The position numbers and the translations under genes were made by a program. From Treponema parvum (GTDB lineage: Bacteria > Spirochaetota > Spirochaetia > Treponematales > Treponemataceae), in NCBI RefSeq assembly GCF_017893965.1, contig NZ_CP054142.1, forward strand, positions 2,294,001 through 2,358,000: a DNA stretch of 64,000 bases. The letters are read 5' to 3'. This document shows positions 43,554 through 52,386 of this stretch, one piece after another. The notes beneath the pieces were generated by a model that was not told the DNA's origin, did not search any database, and worked only from the letters and a program-made list of their open reading frames with translations. Numbering within the stretch: the stretch's first letter is position 1; every line of letters starts with the position of its first letter.

Positions 43554-44335
43554 AACCTTTGCCGGTATATTTCATAGAGCAGGACGCCTGCCGCAACTGA
43601 AACGTTAAGGCTGTCTATCCTGCCGCATGTAGGAATCGAAACCAAAGCATCGCACTGATCCGCAAGAAGCCGTGAAATGCCTTTGCCTTCGCTTCCCATA
43701 ACAAGAGCGGTCTTTGCGGCAAAGTTCAATTTTTGAACAGGAACGCCCGAAGAATCCGCGCCGTAAATCCAAAATCCCGCCTCTTTTAAAAGCTGCACCG
43801 ATCTTACAAGATTTTTTACTGCAACGACAGGCACCCATGCGCTCGCCCCTGCGCTGGATCTGGCTACGACATCGTTGGATCGAACGTCCCCGACGGAACG
43901 CCGCTCCGGAACGATGACCAGCGACGCTCCGAATTGATCCGCGCTGCGTAAAATTGCGCCCATGTTATGAGGATCCGTGACGGAATCGAGAACGACGACC
44001 GTCAATCTTGCATCGTCGCTCCGATCGATCTTTGCTATCCAGCCGTCAAAATAGACAGCGTTATCCGAATAATCTTCTTCCATCTGAAGGACAACCCCTC
44101 TGTGATTTCGGGCATGAGCGTCGAGAGGCAGAGACTGCACCATCTTATCAAGAGTTTCCGAAGCACAAGGCGAACATACAATGCCGGCGCGCTTTGCCTC
44201 TTCTATGATCTTTTTTACTCTGGGTCCCGGTTTTGCATAAAAGACTTCCATTGACGAAACTTTTTCTTTGAGTTCCGAAACGGAGCGAATTTTTTCTTCT
44301 ACTGCGTGAAAACCCGTGTAAAGCTGTTTTGGCAT
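43550..44335 (-). CDS. rlmB: 23S rRNA (guanosine2251-2'-O)-methyltransferase-like (TrmH/RlmB)
   Basis: SPOUT-class RNA 2'-O-methyltransferase of 261 residues. N-terminal substrate domain (YTGFHAVEEKI, about 5-75), then the catalytic domain: LDSVTDPHNMGAILRSADQFG (motif 1, catalytic Arg), MGSEGKGISRL (motif 2), and IPTCGRIDSLNVSVAAGVLLYE (motif 3, knot). I place the start at 44335, four nucleotides after the ychJ stop, since the open frame further upstream is not family-like. RlmB is the likely function; TrmH or RlmA-type activity cannot be excluded. Confidence 0.9.
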   Translation of the reverse strand: MPKQLYTGFHAVEEKIRSVSELKEKVSSMEVFYAKPGPRVKKIIEEAKRAGIVCSPCASETLDKMVQSLPLDAHARNHRGVVLQMEEDYSDNAVYFDGWIAKIDRSDDARLTVVVLDSVTDPHNMGAILRSADQFGASLVIVPERRSVGDVRSNDVVARSSAGASAWVPVVAVKNLVRSVQLLKEAGFWIYGADSSGVPVQKLNFAAKTALVMGSEGKGISRLLADQCDALVSIPTCGRIDSLNVSVAAGVLLYEIYRQRL

Positions 44336-44339
44336 AAAA

Positions 44340-44852
44340 CTAATTGTCGCGTCCGCAGCAATGTTTATACTTTTTACCCGATCCGCAGGGGCACGGATCG
44401 TTCCGCCCGATTTTTTTTCCTTCGCGGACAACTGTCGTGGTCTTTAATTCCCCTACGGAATATATCCATTCTCCGTTTATCTTTTTAAAATGTCCCGTTT
44501 CATGATGCACGTCTCGTATTTGCTTACGAGTATAAGCCGCTTCAAATTCTACGATACCTTCCGTATCGTTTTCTTTTCCTTTTTCCGTTCTGAGAATCTT
44601 TAAGCCGTGCCATGTGGACGTCTTGCTCCAGTCTTCCGTGGCTTTTCGATCGATTTCCGCAATATTTTCGGCGTGCTCGCAAGTGTTGATTATGAAGTCT
44701 ATTTCATGTTTGACATAGGCCGTATATCTTGCGCGCATTAAAGCTTCCGCCGTCGGCGCAAGAGTTTTTCCTTTGATTATCGGCTCACAGCATTCGCCGA
44801 ATTTTTTTCCGGAGCCGCAGGGACAAATTTCCGTTTCTTTATTCATGTTCAT
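44340..44852 (-). CDS. YchJ-family SEC-C motif protein
   Basis: 170 residues with SEC-C zinc motifs at both ends ([13 protein letters not shown] about 10-22, and [15 protein letters not shown] at the C-terminus). Between them is a cystatin/NTF2-like YchJ domain ([19 protein letters not shown]). YchJ proteins have no assigned biochemical function. A TATACT box stands 7 nt before the second ATG (44846), with a poor -35, so a leaderless start there is possible. Confidence 0.88.
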   Translation of the reverse strand: MNMNKETEICPCGSGKKFGECCEPIIKGKTLAPTAEALMRARYTAYVKHEIDFIINTCEHAENIAEIDRKATEDWSKTSTWHGLKILRTEKGKENDTEGIVEFEAAYTRKQIRDVHHETGHFKKINGEWIYSVGELKTTTVVREGKKIGRNDPCPCGSGKKYKHCCGRDN

Positions 44853-44974
44853 CAGTATATCAGATCCGTCACGCTCACGCCAGTATGCAAAAATCGGCAA
44901 AAACCGGGTGTGCATAAAGAGCCCGGCAAAAAATCGTGGAAAAATTTTCGCGCATATTTATGATTTTGCGCGCC

Positions 44975-46420
44975 CTATTTTTTCCAGTAGGATTTGGTAA
45001 AATATATTATCATAGTGTAAAGTTCAAGACGTCCCGCCAGCATGGCAAACGAATACCACCACTTTACAAAGTCCGGCAAAAAACCGTAATTGTACGAAGG
45101 TCCGAATTTTCCGAAAGCGGGACCTACGTTACCCAACATGGCGAGAGCTCCCGTAAAAGAACTTAAGATCCCTACATTCCCCAAGGTGCCGACGAAGGTC
45201 GTAACAAATATCAATAAAAAATAAAAATAGATGAACGCCGCAACGTTAAAGACCACATCTCTTCTTCCGGGCTTTCCGTTGAGATGAATTGTAAAAATTC
45301 CGTGCGGATGAAGCATGCGAAGAATTTCATTTGAACCCTGCTTTGCAAGTATGACCCAACGGATAATCTTAACGCCTCCCGCCGTAGAGCCCGAACATGC
45401 GCCTAAAAAATAAAGGAGAAATATCACAAACTGTGCGGGCGGAACCCAAAGGGTATAGTCGGCTGTGGCGAATCCCGTGGTAGATATGATAGACACTACG
45501 TTAAAGGCAGCGTGCCTGAGCGAATTTATAAAGCTGCCGAACTGAGGCTTTATAAAAAAGGCAACTGCTAACGATGAGATTATAAAAACCGTCGCGTAAG
45601 CCTTAAGTTCCGTGTTTTCACGTATATCCTTAAATTTTCTGCTTACGGCGTAAAAGTACATCGTAAAATTTATGCCGCTCAAAAACATGAACACAGTACA
45701 AATCCAATCAACCGCCGCAGAATTATATCCGCCTATGCTCGCGTTTTTCAGCGCAAACCCGCCGGTACCGAGGGTTGCAAACGCAATGGAAGCCGAATTT
45801 ACGAAATCGAGGCCCGAAACCATAAGAAGTATCGTCTGTATAGCCGTCAAAACAACATAGATGATCCACAAAGCCTTCGCCGTATTAGTGATCTTGGGCG
45901 TAACTTTTCCCTTTTCAGGGCCTGTGGTCTCGGCCTTTATAAGCTGAAACCCTCCGACCCCCAACAGCGGCAAAAAAGCAACCGTAAGAGCCACGATTCC
46001 CATGCCGCCCAGCCAATGCATAAGGCAGCGCCAAAGATTTATGCTCTTCGGTAAATCGTCCACATTTTCCAAAATGGTGGCGCCCGTCGTAGTAAATCCG
46101 CTTACGCTTTCAAAAACGGCATCCGCAAGACGCGGGATGCAGCCGCTTGCCATAAGAGGAACGGCGCCTAGAAGGCTTGCAAAAATCCACGAACACGCGG
46201 CAATTACAAACGCTCCGCGGGTCGAAAGGCTTAACTGTTCGCCGCGCCCCGAAACGACGCTTATTATTCCTAAAATCACTACTATGATCATAGGTATTAA
46301 AAAGACGGGAACAATTTCATATTCCTTGTACGCTAAAGCGACAAAGATAGGCATCAAAAATGAAAGTCCTACTATGGCGAGAAGAACGAATATTATGCGG
46401 AGAAAAATCTTTACTGTCAT
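44975..46420 (-). CDS. trkH: Potassium uptake channel subunit TrkH/KtrB
   Basis: 481-residue K+ translocating subunit. It has four MPM units with selectivity-loop glycines: SGFTTTGATIL, FATLGTGGFALK, ISTTGFATADY and NVGPAFGKFGP. GACSGSTAGGVKIIRW is the signature between the third and fourth units. It pairs with trkA 2 nt upstream; the complex imports K+ under control of NAD(H)/ATP binding to TrkA. Confidence 0.96.
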   Translation of the reverse strand: MTVKIFLRIIFVLLAIVGLSFLMPIFVALAYKEYEIVPVFLIPMIIVVILGIISVVSGRGEQLSLSTRGAFVIAACSWIFASLLGAVPLMASGCIPRLADAVFESVSGFTTTGATILENVDDLPKSINLWRCLMHWLGGMGIVALTVAFLPLLGVGGFQLIKAETTGPEKGKVTPKITNTAKALWIIYVVLTAIQTILLMVSGLDFVNSASIAFATLGTGGFALKNASIGGYNSAAVDWICTVFMFLSGINFTMYFYAVSRKFKDIRENTELKAYATVFIISSLAVAFFIKPQFGSFINSLRHAAFNVVSIISTTGFATADYTLWVPPAQFVIFLLYFLGACSGSTAGGVKIIRWVILAKQGSNEILRMLHPHGIFTIHLNGKPGRRDVVFNVAAFIYFYFLLIFVTTFVGTLGNVGILSSFTGALAMLGNVGPAFGKFGPSYNYGFLPDFVKWWYSFAMLAGRLELYTMIIYFTKSYWKK

Positions 46421-46422
46421 CT

Positions 46423-47868
46423 TTATTTTGCTCCATTAAAAACATCGAGGATCCGCTGCGTTTCGCTTGTTTTCGTTACAAGGATCAACGTGTCTCCCGC
46501 AGAAAACGCGGTATCTCCGCTCGGTATTACGAATTCCTTGGTTCCCGCTTTTTGCAAAAGAAGCACTAAAAACGACCCCGGATCGGCAACGTCGCGCAAA
46601 AGCTTTCCCGTAAGCAAAGACGCCGGCGGCAATACGTATGAGATCACTTCGTGTTCTCCGTTGGTTATAGTGTGTATTCCCGTTACAGTTTTGCCGCGCA
46701 AGTGGCTCATTATGCTGTCAATAACAGAATCCCGCAACGGTATGGGAACATTTATTCCGAGTCTCCGCGCGATATCCGCATATGCGGAACTTGCAACCAG
46801 ACTTATCGTCTTTCCTACGCCCATGGATTCAAGATATGCGGCCAAAACCATATTCATTTCGTGATTGTGAGTAGCGCAGATAACCAAGTCATAGGTGTTC
46901 AGTTTTTCTTCCTGAATAAACCCCTCGTCCATCACATCCGCACAAAAAACGCTGGCTTCCGGGAAACGCTGTGCGGCAGCTTTGCACAAGGCTTCGTCTC
47001 TGTCGGCAATTAACAGATCCTGAGAAGTCTTTAATGAACCCTTGTTACCGAAAAGTCTTGAAATCAATGTAGTCTTTTTGTGCTGGACTATCTGTTCGGC
47101 TACGATAGTACCTATTCGCCCCGCACCGACAAGCGCGATCTTTTTTATTTCTTTGATATTGAATCCGAAAAGAGAAAAAATTGAAGTCGCGTTTTCCTTC
47201 TTTGTCAAAAGGCCTATGCTGTCGCCCTGATGCAAAACGGTCGCTCCGCTGGGCAAAGACGCAATCCCTTCCGATTCAACATATGCTATCAAAAACGGTT
47301 TGTCCGTCAAATTTCGAATTTCTATAAGATTTTTTCCGTCTACCTTGCTGTCTTTTTCCACCCTAAGTCGGATCAATTCAAAATCGGAATTATCAAAGGT
47401 AAGAACGTCGCTTACGGCTCCGCTGCGGACTGCTTCAACGATGGCGTTTCCCGCTTCGACGTCAGGATGAATCATAAAGTCTATCCCGTAAAGAGGTCTG
47501 TGTTCTCCTCCGAACGTTTCCGCATGCTTTGTAACTGCGACGGAGGTATTTATGTAATACGAGTAATTGCGGACTCTGGCAATTTTAAGGATATTAGGAT
47601 AAACGGCGTCGGCAAGCGAACAGGTTATCATATTGACTTCGTCGCTTTCCGTAACGCAAATAAGAGCATCGCATTTAGCAATCCCCGCATCCTCCAAAAC
47701 TTCAAGGTTGTTTCCGTCCGCCTGTATTACGGAACAGTCAAGCCTGTTCGAAGCGTGACGTACCGTTTCTTCGTCGTTATCGATAAGAATAACATCGTTT
47801 TTTTCATTTATAAGACGTTTTGCAAGCTGTACGCCCGTAAAGCCGCCTCCTATTATTATGATTTTCAA
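46423..47868 (-). CDS. trkA: Trk potassium regulatory subunit TrkA
   Basis: 481 residues with two RCK_N/RCK_C pairs. The first NAD loop is IIIGGGFTGVQLAKRL (1-17) with Asp in ILIDND; the second is ALVGAGRIGTIVAEQ (about 243-257). TrkA_C domains lie at about 140-225 and 395-478. It is a cytoplasmic ring that gates TrkH. GGAG precedes the ATG. Confidence 0.95.
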   Translation of the reverse strand: MKIIIIGGGFTGVQLAKRLINEKNDVILIDNDEETVRHASNRLDCSVIQADGNNLEVLEDAGIAKCDALICVTESDEVNMITCSLADAVYPNILKIARVRNYSYYINTSVAVTKHAETFGGEHRPLYGIDFMIHPDVEAGNAIVEAVRSGAVSDVLTFDNSDFELIRLRVEKDSKVDGKNLIEIRNLTDKPFLIAYVESEGIASLPSGATVLHQGDSIGLLTKKENATSIFSLFGFNIKEIKKIALVGAGRIGTIVAEQIVQHKKTTLISRLFGNKGSLKTSQDLLIADRDEALCKAAAQRFPEASVFCADVMDEGFIQEEKLNTYDLVICATHNHEMNMVLAAYLESMGVGKTISLVASSAYADIARRLGINVPIPLRDSVIDSIMSHLRGKTVTGIHTITNGEHEVISYVLPPASLLTGKLLRDVADPGSFLVLLLQKAGTKEFVIPSGDTAFSAGDTLILVTKTSETQRILDVFNGAK

Positions 47869-48213
47869 ATAAGTCTCCTAAAATTTGTTTTATACTCGTA
47901 AATATCATATACATATTTTAAAAAAAGTAAAATAGAATATAGCTTACCGGCAGTTTTCTGCCGGACTCATCCGCATGCGCCGCCAGCCGTCATGAAGACT
48001 TTTTCGTAAAAAGACGACAAACGACGGTAAATGCCTTGAAATTAAAAGCGGACGCAGGCAAGCTTTCACTTCTTGGCAAGAAGCAAAAAAAAGTTTATCC
48101 CAATGATATTTTGGTTTTGACGGCTTTAAGGGTAGGCACGCATAGCGAATTATTCTATTGAATCAACCTGTAACCTTTATTTCGTACTATTATTTATAAA
48201 ATAGAGTATAAAT
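47869..48213. other. Divergent intergenic region trkA/msrAB
   Basis: Non-coding. It contains a hairpin CCGGCAG-tttt-CTGCCGG (47947-47964), a second small hairpin GACTTTTT-cg-TAAAAAGAC near 47998, and CTTCTTG-GCAAGAAG at about 48069. I compared it with c-di-AMP (ydaO) and GEMM riboswitch signatures and found no match. No supported gene. Confidence 0.5.
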
Positions 48214-49293
48214 ATGAAACGATTACAATGTATAAAAACGGTGTATGCATTTTTATGTGCGTTTGTTCTGTGCGCGTCTTGCGCTAAACCGCAGGATAAA
48301 AGCGTTTTGAAAATCGACCGAAAAACTGCAAACCCGGGCGGAAAAACGATGAAAAACGAAAAAGAAATCTACCTTGCAGGCGGCTGCTTTTGGGGCGTCG
48401 AAGCGTATTTCGAGCGTCTTCCCGGCGTCGCGATGACTGAAACGGGATACGCAAACGGAAAGACGAATAAAACTACATATCACAAATTGTCCGAAACCGA
48501 TCACGCCGAAACCGTCCGCATCGTTTACGATCCTGCGACAATTACGCTGGAAGAACTTCTCGCCCACTATTTTAGGATCATAGACCCTATTTCCGTGAAC
48601 CGGCAGGGAAACGACAGTGGCCGCCAGTACCGCACCGGCATTTATTATACCGACGCAGACGACGAAAAGGATATACAAGCTTTTTTGGATTTTATGCAAA
48701 AAAAATATCCCGCACCTCTCGCCGTTGAAAAAGACGTTGTAAAAAATTTCGTTCGCGCCGAAGATTATCATCAAAAATACCTCGATAAAAATCCCGGCGG
48801 CTATTGCCACATCGATTTGAGTCTCGCCACAAAACCGCTGTACGATGAAAGCCGTTTTGCAGTGCCCGATAAAGACGCTCTGAAGAAAAAGCTCTCTCCT
48901 CTTCAGTACGACGTAACACAGCATCAGGCAACCGAACGACCCTACACGAGCGAATATGACGCTTTCGACGAAAAAGGAATCTACGTCGACATCGTAACGG
49001 GGAAACCGCTTTTTTCTTCAACCGACAAATACGACGCCGGCTGCGGCTGGCCGAGTTTTACAAAGCCCATAACGACCGAAGCGGTCGACTACGAAAAAGA
49101 TACGAGTTTCGGCATGCTGCGTACCGAAGTGCATTCCCGAACGGGGAACTCTCATTTGGGACACGTGTTCGACGACGGGCCTAAAGAAGATGGCGGGCTT
49201 CGCTACTGCATAAACGGAGCCTCTCTCAAGTTTATCCCCTATGCCGACATGGAAAAAGAAGGCTACGGCGACTACATGCCCTATGTAAAATAA
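48214..49293 (+). CDS. msrAB: Fused peptide methionine sulfoxide reductase A/B lipoprotein
   Basis: 359 residues. The N-terminal signal ends in a lipobox-like CASC (about residue 23), so the enzyme is periplasmic and membrane-anchored. MsrA domain (about 50-205) has the catalytic [11 protein letters not shown]. MsrB domain (about 225-350) has DAGCGWPSF, the [17 protein letters not shown] block and catalytic [11 protein letters not shown]. MsrA repairs S-methionine sulfoxide and MsrB the R form. The two CxxC zinc pairs of many MsrB are not seen. No Shine-Dalgarno is evident before the ATG. A peroxiredoxin gene follows, giving an oxidative-stress cluster. Confidence 0.94.
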   Translation: MKRLQCIKTVYAFLCAFVLCASCAKPQDKSVLKIDRKTANPGGKTMKNEKEIYLAGGCFWGVEAYFERLPGVAMTETGYANGKTNKTTYHKLSETDHAETVRIVYDPATITLEELLAHYFRIIDPISVNRQGNDSGRQYRTGIYYTDADDEKDIQAFLDFMQKKYPAPLAVEKDVVKNFVRAEDYHQKYLDKNPGGYCHIDLSLATKPLYDESRFAVPDKDALKKKLSPLQYDVTQHQATERPYTSEYDAFDEKGIYVDIVTGKPLFSSTDKYDAGCGWPSFTKPITTEAVDYEKDTSFGMLRTEVHSRTGNSHLGHVFDDGPKEDGGLRYCINGASLKFIPYADMEKEGYGDYMPYVK

Positions 49294-49465
49294 AGCCGCA
49301 AAGTTTCGTAAAGGACGTCTGTTATCATCTTTATTTTCATGATAGAATAAAAAACAACGTGTGCAAAGAGCGCACAAAAACACTGCGAGTTCTATGCGCG
49401 GGGAACTTTGCGCTCGCCGCAAGTTGCGCGTTGCTCGAAATTACAGCATTTTTATGGGAGATAAT

Positions 49466-49918
49466 ATGCTTTCTGAAAACACACCGGCGCCTGATTTTTC
49501 TTTGCAGGATCAGGACGGCACGATAAAAAGCCTTTCGGACTACCGAGGCAAAAAAGTGATTTTATATTTTTATTCTAAGGATAATACTTCCGGCTGCACA
49601 AAACAGGCGTGCGGGTTTTCCGAATTGCGGCCGCAGTTTGAAAAAAAAGGAGCCGTCATTCTGGGCGTCAGCAAGGACAGCGTCGAAAGCCATAAAAAAT
49701 TCGCAGCAAAACACGGCCTTTCATTTACTCTGCTTTCGGATCCCGAACTGAAAGTTCTTAAAGCCTATGACGTTTGGAAAGAAAAAAACATGTACGGGAA
49801 AAAAGTTATGGGCACCGTCCGCACAACATATCTTATAGACGAAGGCGGAATGATAATAAGGGCTTCGGGAAAAGTAAAGGCGGAATCCAACCCTGCCGAT
49901 ACGTTAAAGCTGATATAA
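49466..49918 (+). CDS. bcp: Thiol peroxidase, Bcp/PrxQ type
   Basis: 150-residue atypical two-Cys peroxiredoxin that reduces H2O2 and organic peroxides. Peroxidatic and resolving Cys are in DNTSGCTKQACGF, five residues apart. PDFSLQDQDGTIKSLSDYRG and the catalytic Arg in TVRTTYLIDEG are present. The start follows GGGAG at 49466. The region 49355-49465 has a GTGTGCAAAGAGCGCAC hairpin similar to the first half of family A, followed by a GC-rich inverted segment (GGGAACTTTGCGCTCGCCGC) also seen in weaker form before mlaE. Confidence 0.93.
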   Translation: MLSENTPAPDFSLQDQDGTIKSLSDYRGKKVILYFYSKDNTSGCTKQACGFSELRPQFEKKGAVILGVSKDSVESHKKFAAKHGLSFTLLSDPELKVLKAYDVWKEKNMYGKKVMGTVRTTYLIDEGGMIIRASGKVKAESNPADTLKLI

Positions 49919-49924
49919 CTCAAA

Positions 49925-50455
49925 ATGATTCTACGCTATGCCGCGGTAAACGATATCGACGACATCATAAAGATTGAAACATCCGCTTTTATCCGTGAAA
50001 TTCAAGAGGATAAAAACGTCTTTGAAGAAAGAATAAAAATTTTCCCCGGCGGATTTATAATATTTGAAACGGAATCTCCTCACGCTGCGGCGGGATATTT
50101 CAGTTCCGAGCGTTGGAAATTTGTGCCCGAAGATGATGAAGATTTTAAAATCGGGCATTCGATACGAAAAAAACATGATCCTTACGGCGGCGTTTTATAC
50201 ATAACGTCGTTCGCCCTTTTTCCGCAGTTTAGAGGAAGGGGAATGGGGCCGTCCGTTTTTACCGCATCCTTGGATTTTATCATTAAAAACGAAGCCGCCT
50301 CAGGCAGACCTTTAAAAACACTGCTTCTCATGGTAAATGAAGAATGGAAGAGAGCCGTTAATATTTACATAAATTGCGGATTTAAAACAGTCCGTAAAAT
50401 AAGCGGCGTTTTTCCGCATTCGGACGGCCTTATCATGAAAAAAGATATTTTATGA
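49925..50455 (+). CDS. GNAT-family N-acetyltransferase
   Basis: 176 residues with the GNAT fold. Motif A is PQFRGRGMGPSVFTASLDFI (acetyl-CoA pyrophosphate loop R/Q-x-x-G-x-G/A), and motif B is near WKRAVNIYINCGFKTVRK. RimI-like or unknown acceptor; the substrate cannot be predicted. It starts 6 nt after bcp and has no ribosome site of its own, so it relies on reinitiation. The stop overlaps the next gene (ATGA). Confidence 0.85.
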   Translation: MILRYAAVNDIDDIIKIETSAFIREIQEDKNVFEERIKIFPGGFIIFETESPHAAAGYFSSERWKFVPEDDEDFKIGHSIRKKHDPYGGVLYITSFALFPQFRGRGMGPSVFTASLDFIIKNEAASGRPLKTLLLMVNEEWKRAVNIYINCGFKTVRKISGVFPHSDGLIMKKDIL

Positions 50456-51231
50456 ATAAAAATCAATGGCAAGCTTTTTGCAATTTTAGAAAAGAATTTA
50501 AACTGCAGTGCGAAAGCTGGTCCGCGCTGGCTTCCGATCTAAAACCGCTTCAAAAACAGGCGGCGTCAAACGACACCCCTGATTATGAAGTGGAAACTCC
50601 AGTTGTCTATAACCTTGATTTGGACAAATTTACTCAGGACAGCGATATCCGCTTGATCGTTACGGGCGATAATCCCGGAAAAAACGAACAACTCGCCGCA
50701 AACAGGCGGTATTTGGTAGGGCAAGCGGGAAAGATCGCGGAAGGATTTTTCCGGCGCAATAAAGAACTCGGCATAGATTTTCGCAAAAACGTGCTTATAC
50801 TTAATAAGACGCCGGTGCATACCGCAAAAACGGCGCACCTGCGCTGCCTCGTGCGCTCAGGCGACGACAGGATTTTAAAACTCATAGAGCAAAGTCAAAT
50901 ATGGATGGCAAAAAAGACGGCACAGCTTCACCAGGCGCTTTTTGAAAACCTTGAACCGGGGACGCCGGAGCTTTGCCGCGTGCAGCTTTGGCTTGTAGGC
51001 TATGCGGAACTAAAAGGAAACGGAATATTTTTGCCCTATAAAAATGCGCTTTTTTCTTCATATAAAGAGCACGCCGAGGCCTGGCATGCGGTGCGCGTTT
51101 ATCAGCACTTTTCAATGAACAGGTTTTCGATCGATTTAAACAGCCTCTCGGAAGCGGACACCACCCCCTCTATGTATGAGAAATTGCAGACCCTCGGAGC
51201 AAAACATCGAACGGAAATTTTCGGAAATTAA
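50452..51231 (+). CDS. Uracil-DNA-glycosylase-fold protein (putative)
   Basis: 259 residues, no close family recognised. The central part follows the UDG superfamily layout: IVTGDNPGKNEQLAANR (motif 1, like GEGPGxxE), RYLVGQAGKIAEGFF (like GRAGxLL), then VLILNKTPVHTAKTAHL (like the NxxKCRPP region), and LWLVGYAEL near the position of motif 2. It lacks the four Cys of Fe-S family 4/5 enzymes and a clear HPSP motif, so base-excision activity is uncertain. Its ATG overlaps the GNAT stop. Confidence 0.6.
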   Translation: MNKNQWQAFCNFRKEFKLQCESWSALASDLKPLQKQAASNDTPDYEVETPVVYNLDLDKFTQDSDIRLIVTGDNPGKNEQLAANRRYLVGQAGKIAEGFFRRNKELGIDFRKNVLILNKTPVHTAKTAHLRCLVRSGDDRILKLIEQSQIWMAKKTAQLHQALFENLEPGTPELCRVQLWLVGYAELKGNGIFLPYKNALFSSYKEHAEAWHAVRVYQHFSMNRFSIDLNSLSEADTTPSMYEKLQTLGAKHRTEIFGN

Positions 51232-51308
51232 TTTTCAGGCTGCGTAGTCTCCGTGTCGCGATGTACTGCGGCCGTATTCAGCGTCTCAGCCGGCAATCGA
51301 TACGACAA

Positions 51309-51337
51309 TTGCATGCGCAAACCTTTAAGATTATAAT
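51309..51337 (+). promoter_or_regulatory. Leaderless-type promoter of the BASS transporter
   Basis: TTGCAT (51309-51314), 17 nt, TATAAT (51332-51337, perfect), 6 nt, then the ATG at 51344. There is no ribosome site. The geometry is identical to the promoter at 35879-35907. Confidence 0.75.
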
Positions 51338-51343
51338 AGCGTC

Positions 51344-52303
51344 ATGGGTCGATCTTTAATTTCGGAGTTCAACGCCGCTCTTGAAAAACTTATGCCCTTT
51401 CTCACGCTTTCCGGTCTCATAATAGGATTTTTGCTCGGATCAGGAGCCGGCCGCTTTTCGGCTTTTGCCGTACCCCTTTTTGCCTTTATGACCTTTTCCG
51501 GCACGATAAACATGAATGTTTCGGATTTCAAGCATACTGTTATGCATCCCATGCCCATATTCATGTTTTTGATTGTCTTTCATCTTATACAGCCGTTTAC
51601 GGCTTGGACTGCGGCAAGTCTTCTTCTTCCCGGCGACTATCAAATAGCGACGGGGCTCGTCTTGTTATACTCTATTCCCGTAGCGGTTTCATCCTCGATC
51701 TGGACGAATATATTTCACGGAAACATTCCTCTTAACATAACTTTGATCCTCATAGACACTTTTTTGGGTCCCGTAGTAACCCCGCTCATAGTAAAAATCT
51801 TTTGCGGCGCTGAAATCACTATAAATTCCGCTTCCATGTTTATGTCTCTCGTTTGGATGATAGTAGTTCCGTCATGTTTGGGAATAGCGGTAAACCAAAT
51901 TTCAGGCGGAAAAATTCCTCAAAAATTTTCTCCCATTTTGAAACCCGCTTCAAAGATCGCGCTTTTTTGCGTTATCATCATAAATGCGGGAAAGATAGGC
52001 CATTCTTTGCACTTCGATATGCTCTACGTTCGCACGGGACTAATAACCCTTGCGTTATGCTTTACGGGATTTTTTATAGCGAACATTTTTGCAGGCATAA
52101 TCAAGCTGCCTTACGATCAAAAGGTTTCCTTTGTATTCAGCGCAGGAATGAGGAACATAAGCGCGGCTTTAGTCATAGCGATAACTTATTTTGAACCGCG
52201 CTGCTCGATTCCCGTGGTGATAGGAATATCGTTCCAACAGCTGCTCACGTCAATAAGCGGTAAAATTCTGCTAAAACCTGAAACCGCAACTCAAAAAAAA
52301 TAA
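51344..52303 (+). CDS. Bile acid:sodium symporter (BASS) family transporter
   Basis: 319-residue membrane protein with about nine or ten hydrophobic segments. Family blocks include FAFMTFSGTINMNVSDF, then LVLLYSIPVAVSSSIWTNIFHGN (crossover region of TM4), and FSAGMRNISAALVIA (TM9 crossover). Bacterial members move pantoate, 2-keto acids or other organic anions with Na+; the substrate here is unknown. A single gene, convergent with the uxaA operon. Confidence 0.9.
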   Translation: MGRSLISEFNAALEKLMPFLTLSGLIIGFLLGSGAGRFSAFAVPLFAFMTFSGTINMNVSDFKHTVMHPMPIFMFLIVFHLIQPFTAWTAASLLLPGDYQIATGLVLLYSIPVAVSSSIWTNIFHGNIPLNITLILIDTFLGPVVTPLIVKIFCGAEITINSASMFMSLVWMIVVPSCLGIAVNQISGGKIPQKFSPILKPASKIALFCVIIINAGKIGHSLHFDMLYVRTGLITLALCFTGFFIANIFAGIIKLPYDQKVSFVFSAGMRNISAALVIAITYFEPRCSIPVVIGISFQQLLTSISGKILLKPETATQKK

Positions 52304-52354
52304 TCTATTCGTGCGGGGAATTCAATAACTTCGGTGCCGTAAACCCCACCCAGG

Positions 52355-52384
52355 CGCCGCTTGCAGTTTCGGCTTGAAGCGGCG
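52355..52384. terminator. Convergent stem-loop between BASS gene and uxaA
   Basis: CGCCGCTT (52355-52362) and AAGCGGCG (52377-52384) form a perfect 8-bp stem with a 14-nt loop. It lies between two converging genes. No long T run follows on either strand. Confidence 0.45.
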
Positions 52385-52386
52385 GT

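Noticed and set aside
47869-48213. Possible c-di-AMP or c-di-GMP riboswitch before trkA or msrAB
   Set aside because: The position near K+ uptake genes is suggestive, but none of the conserved ydaO or GEMM blocks is present.
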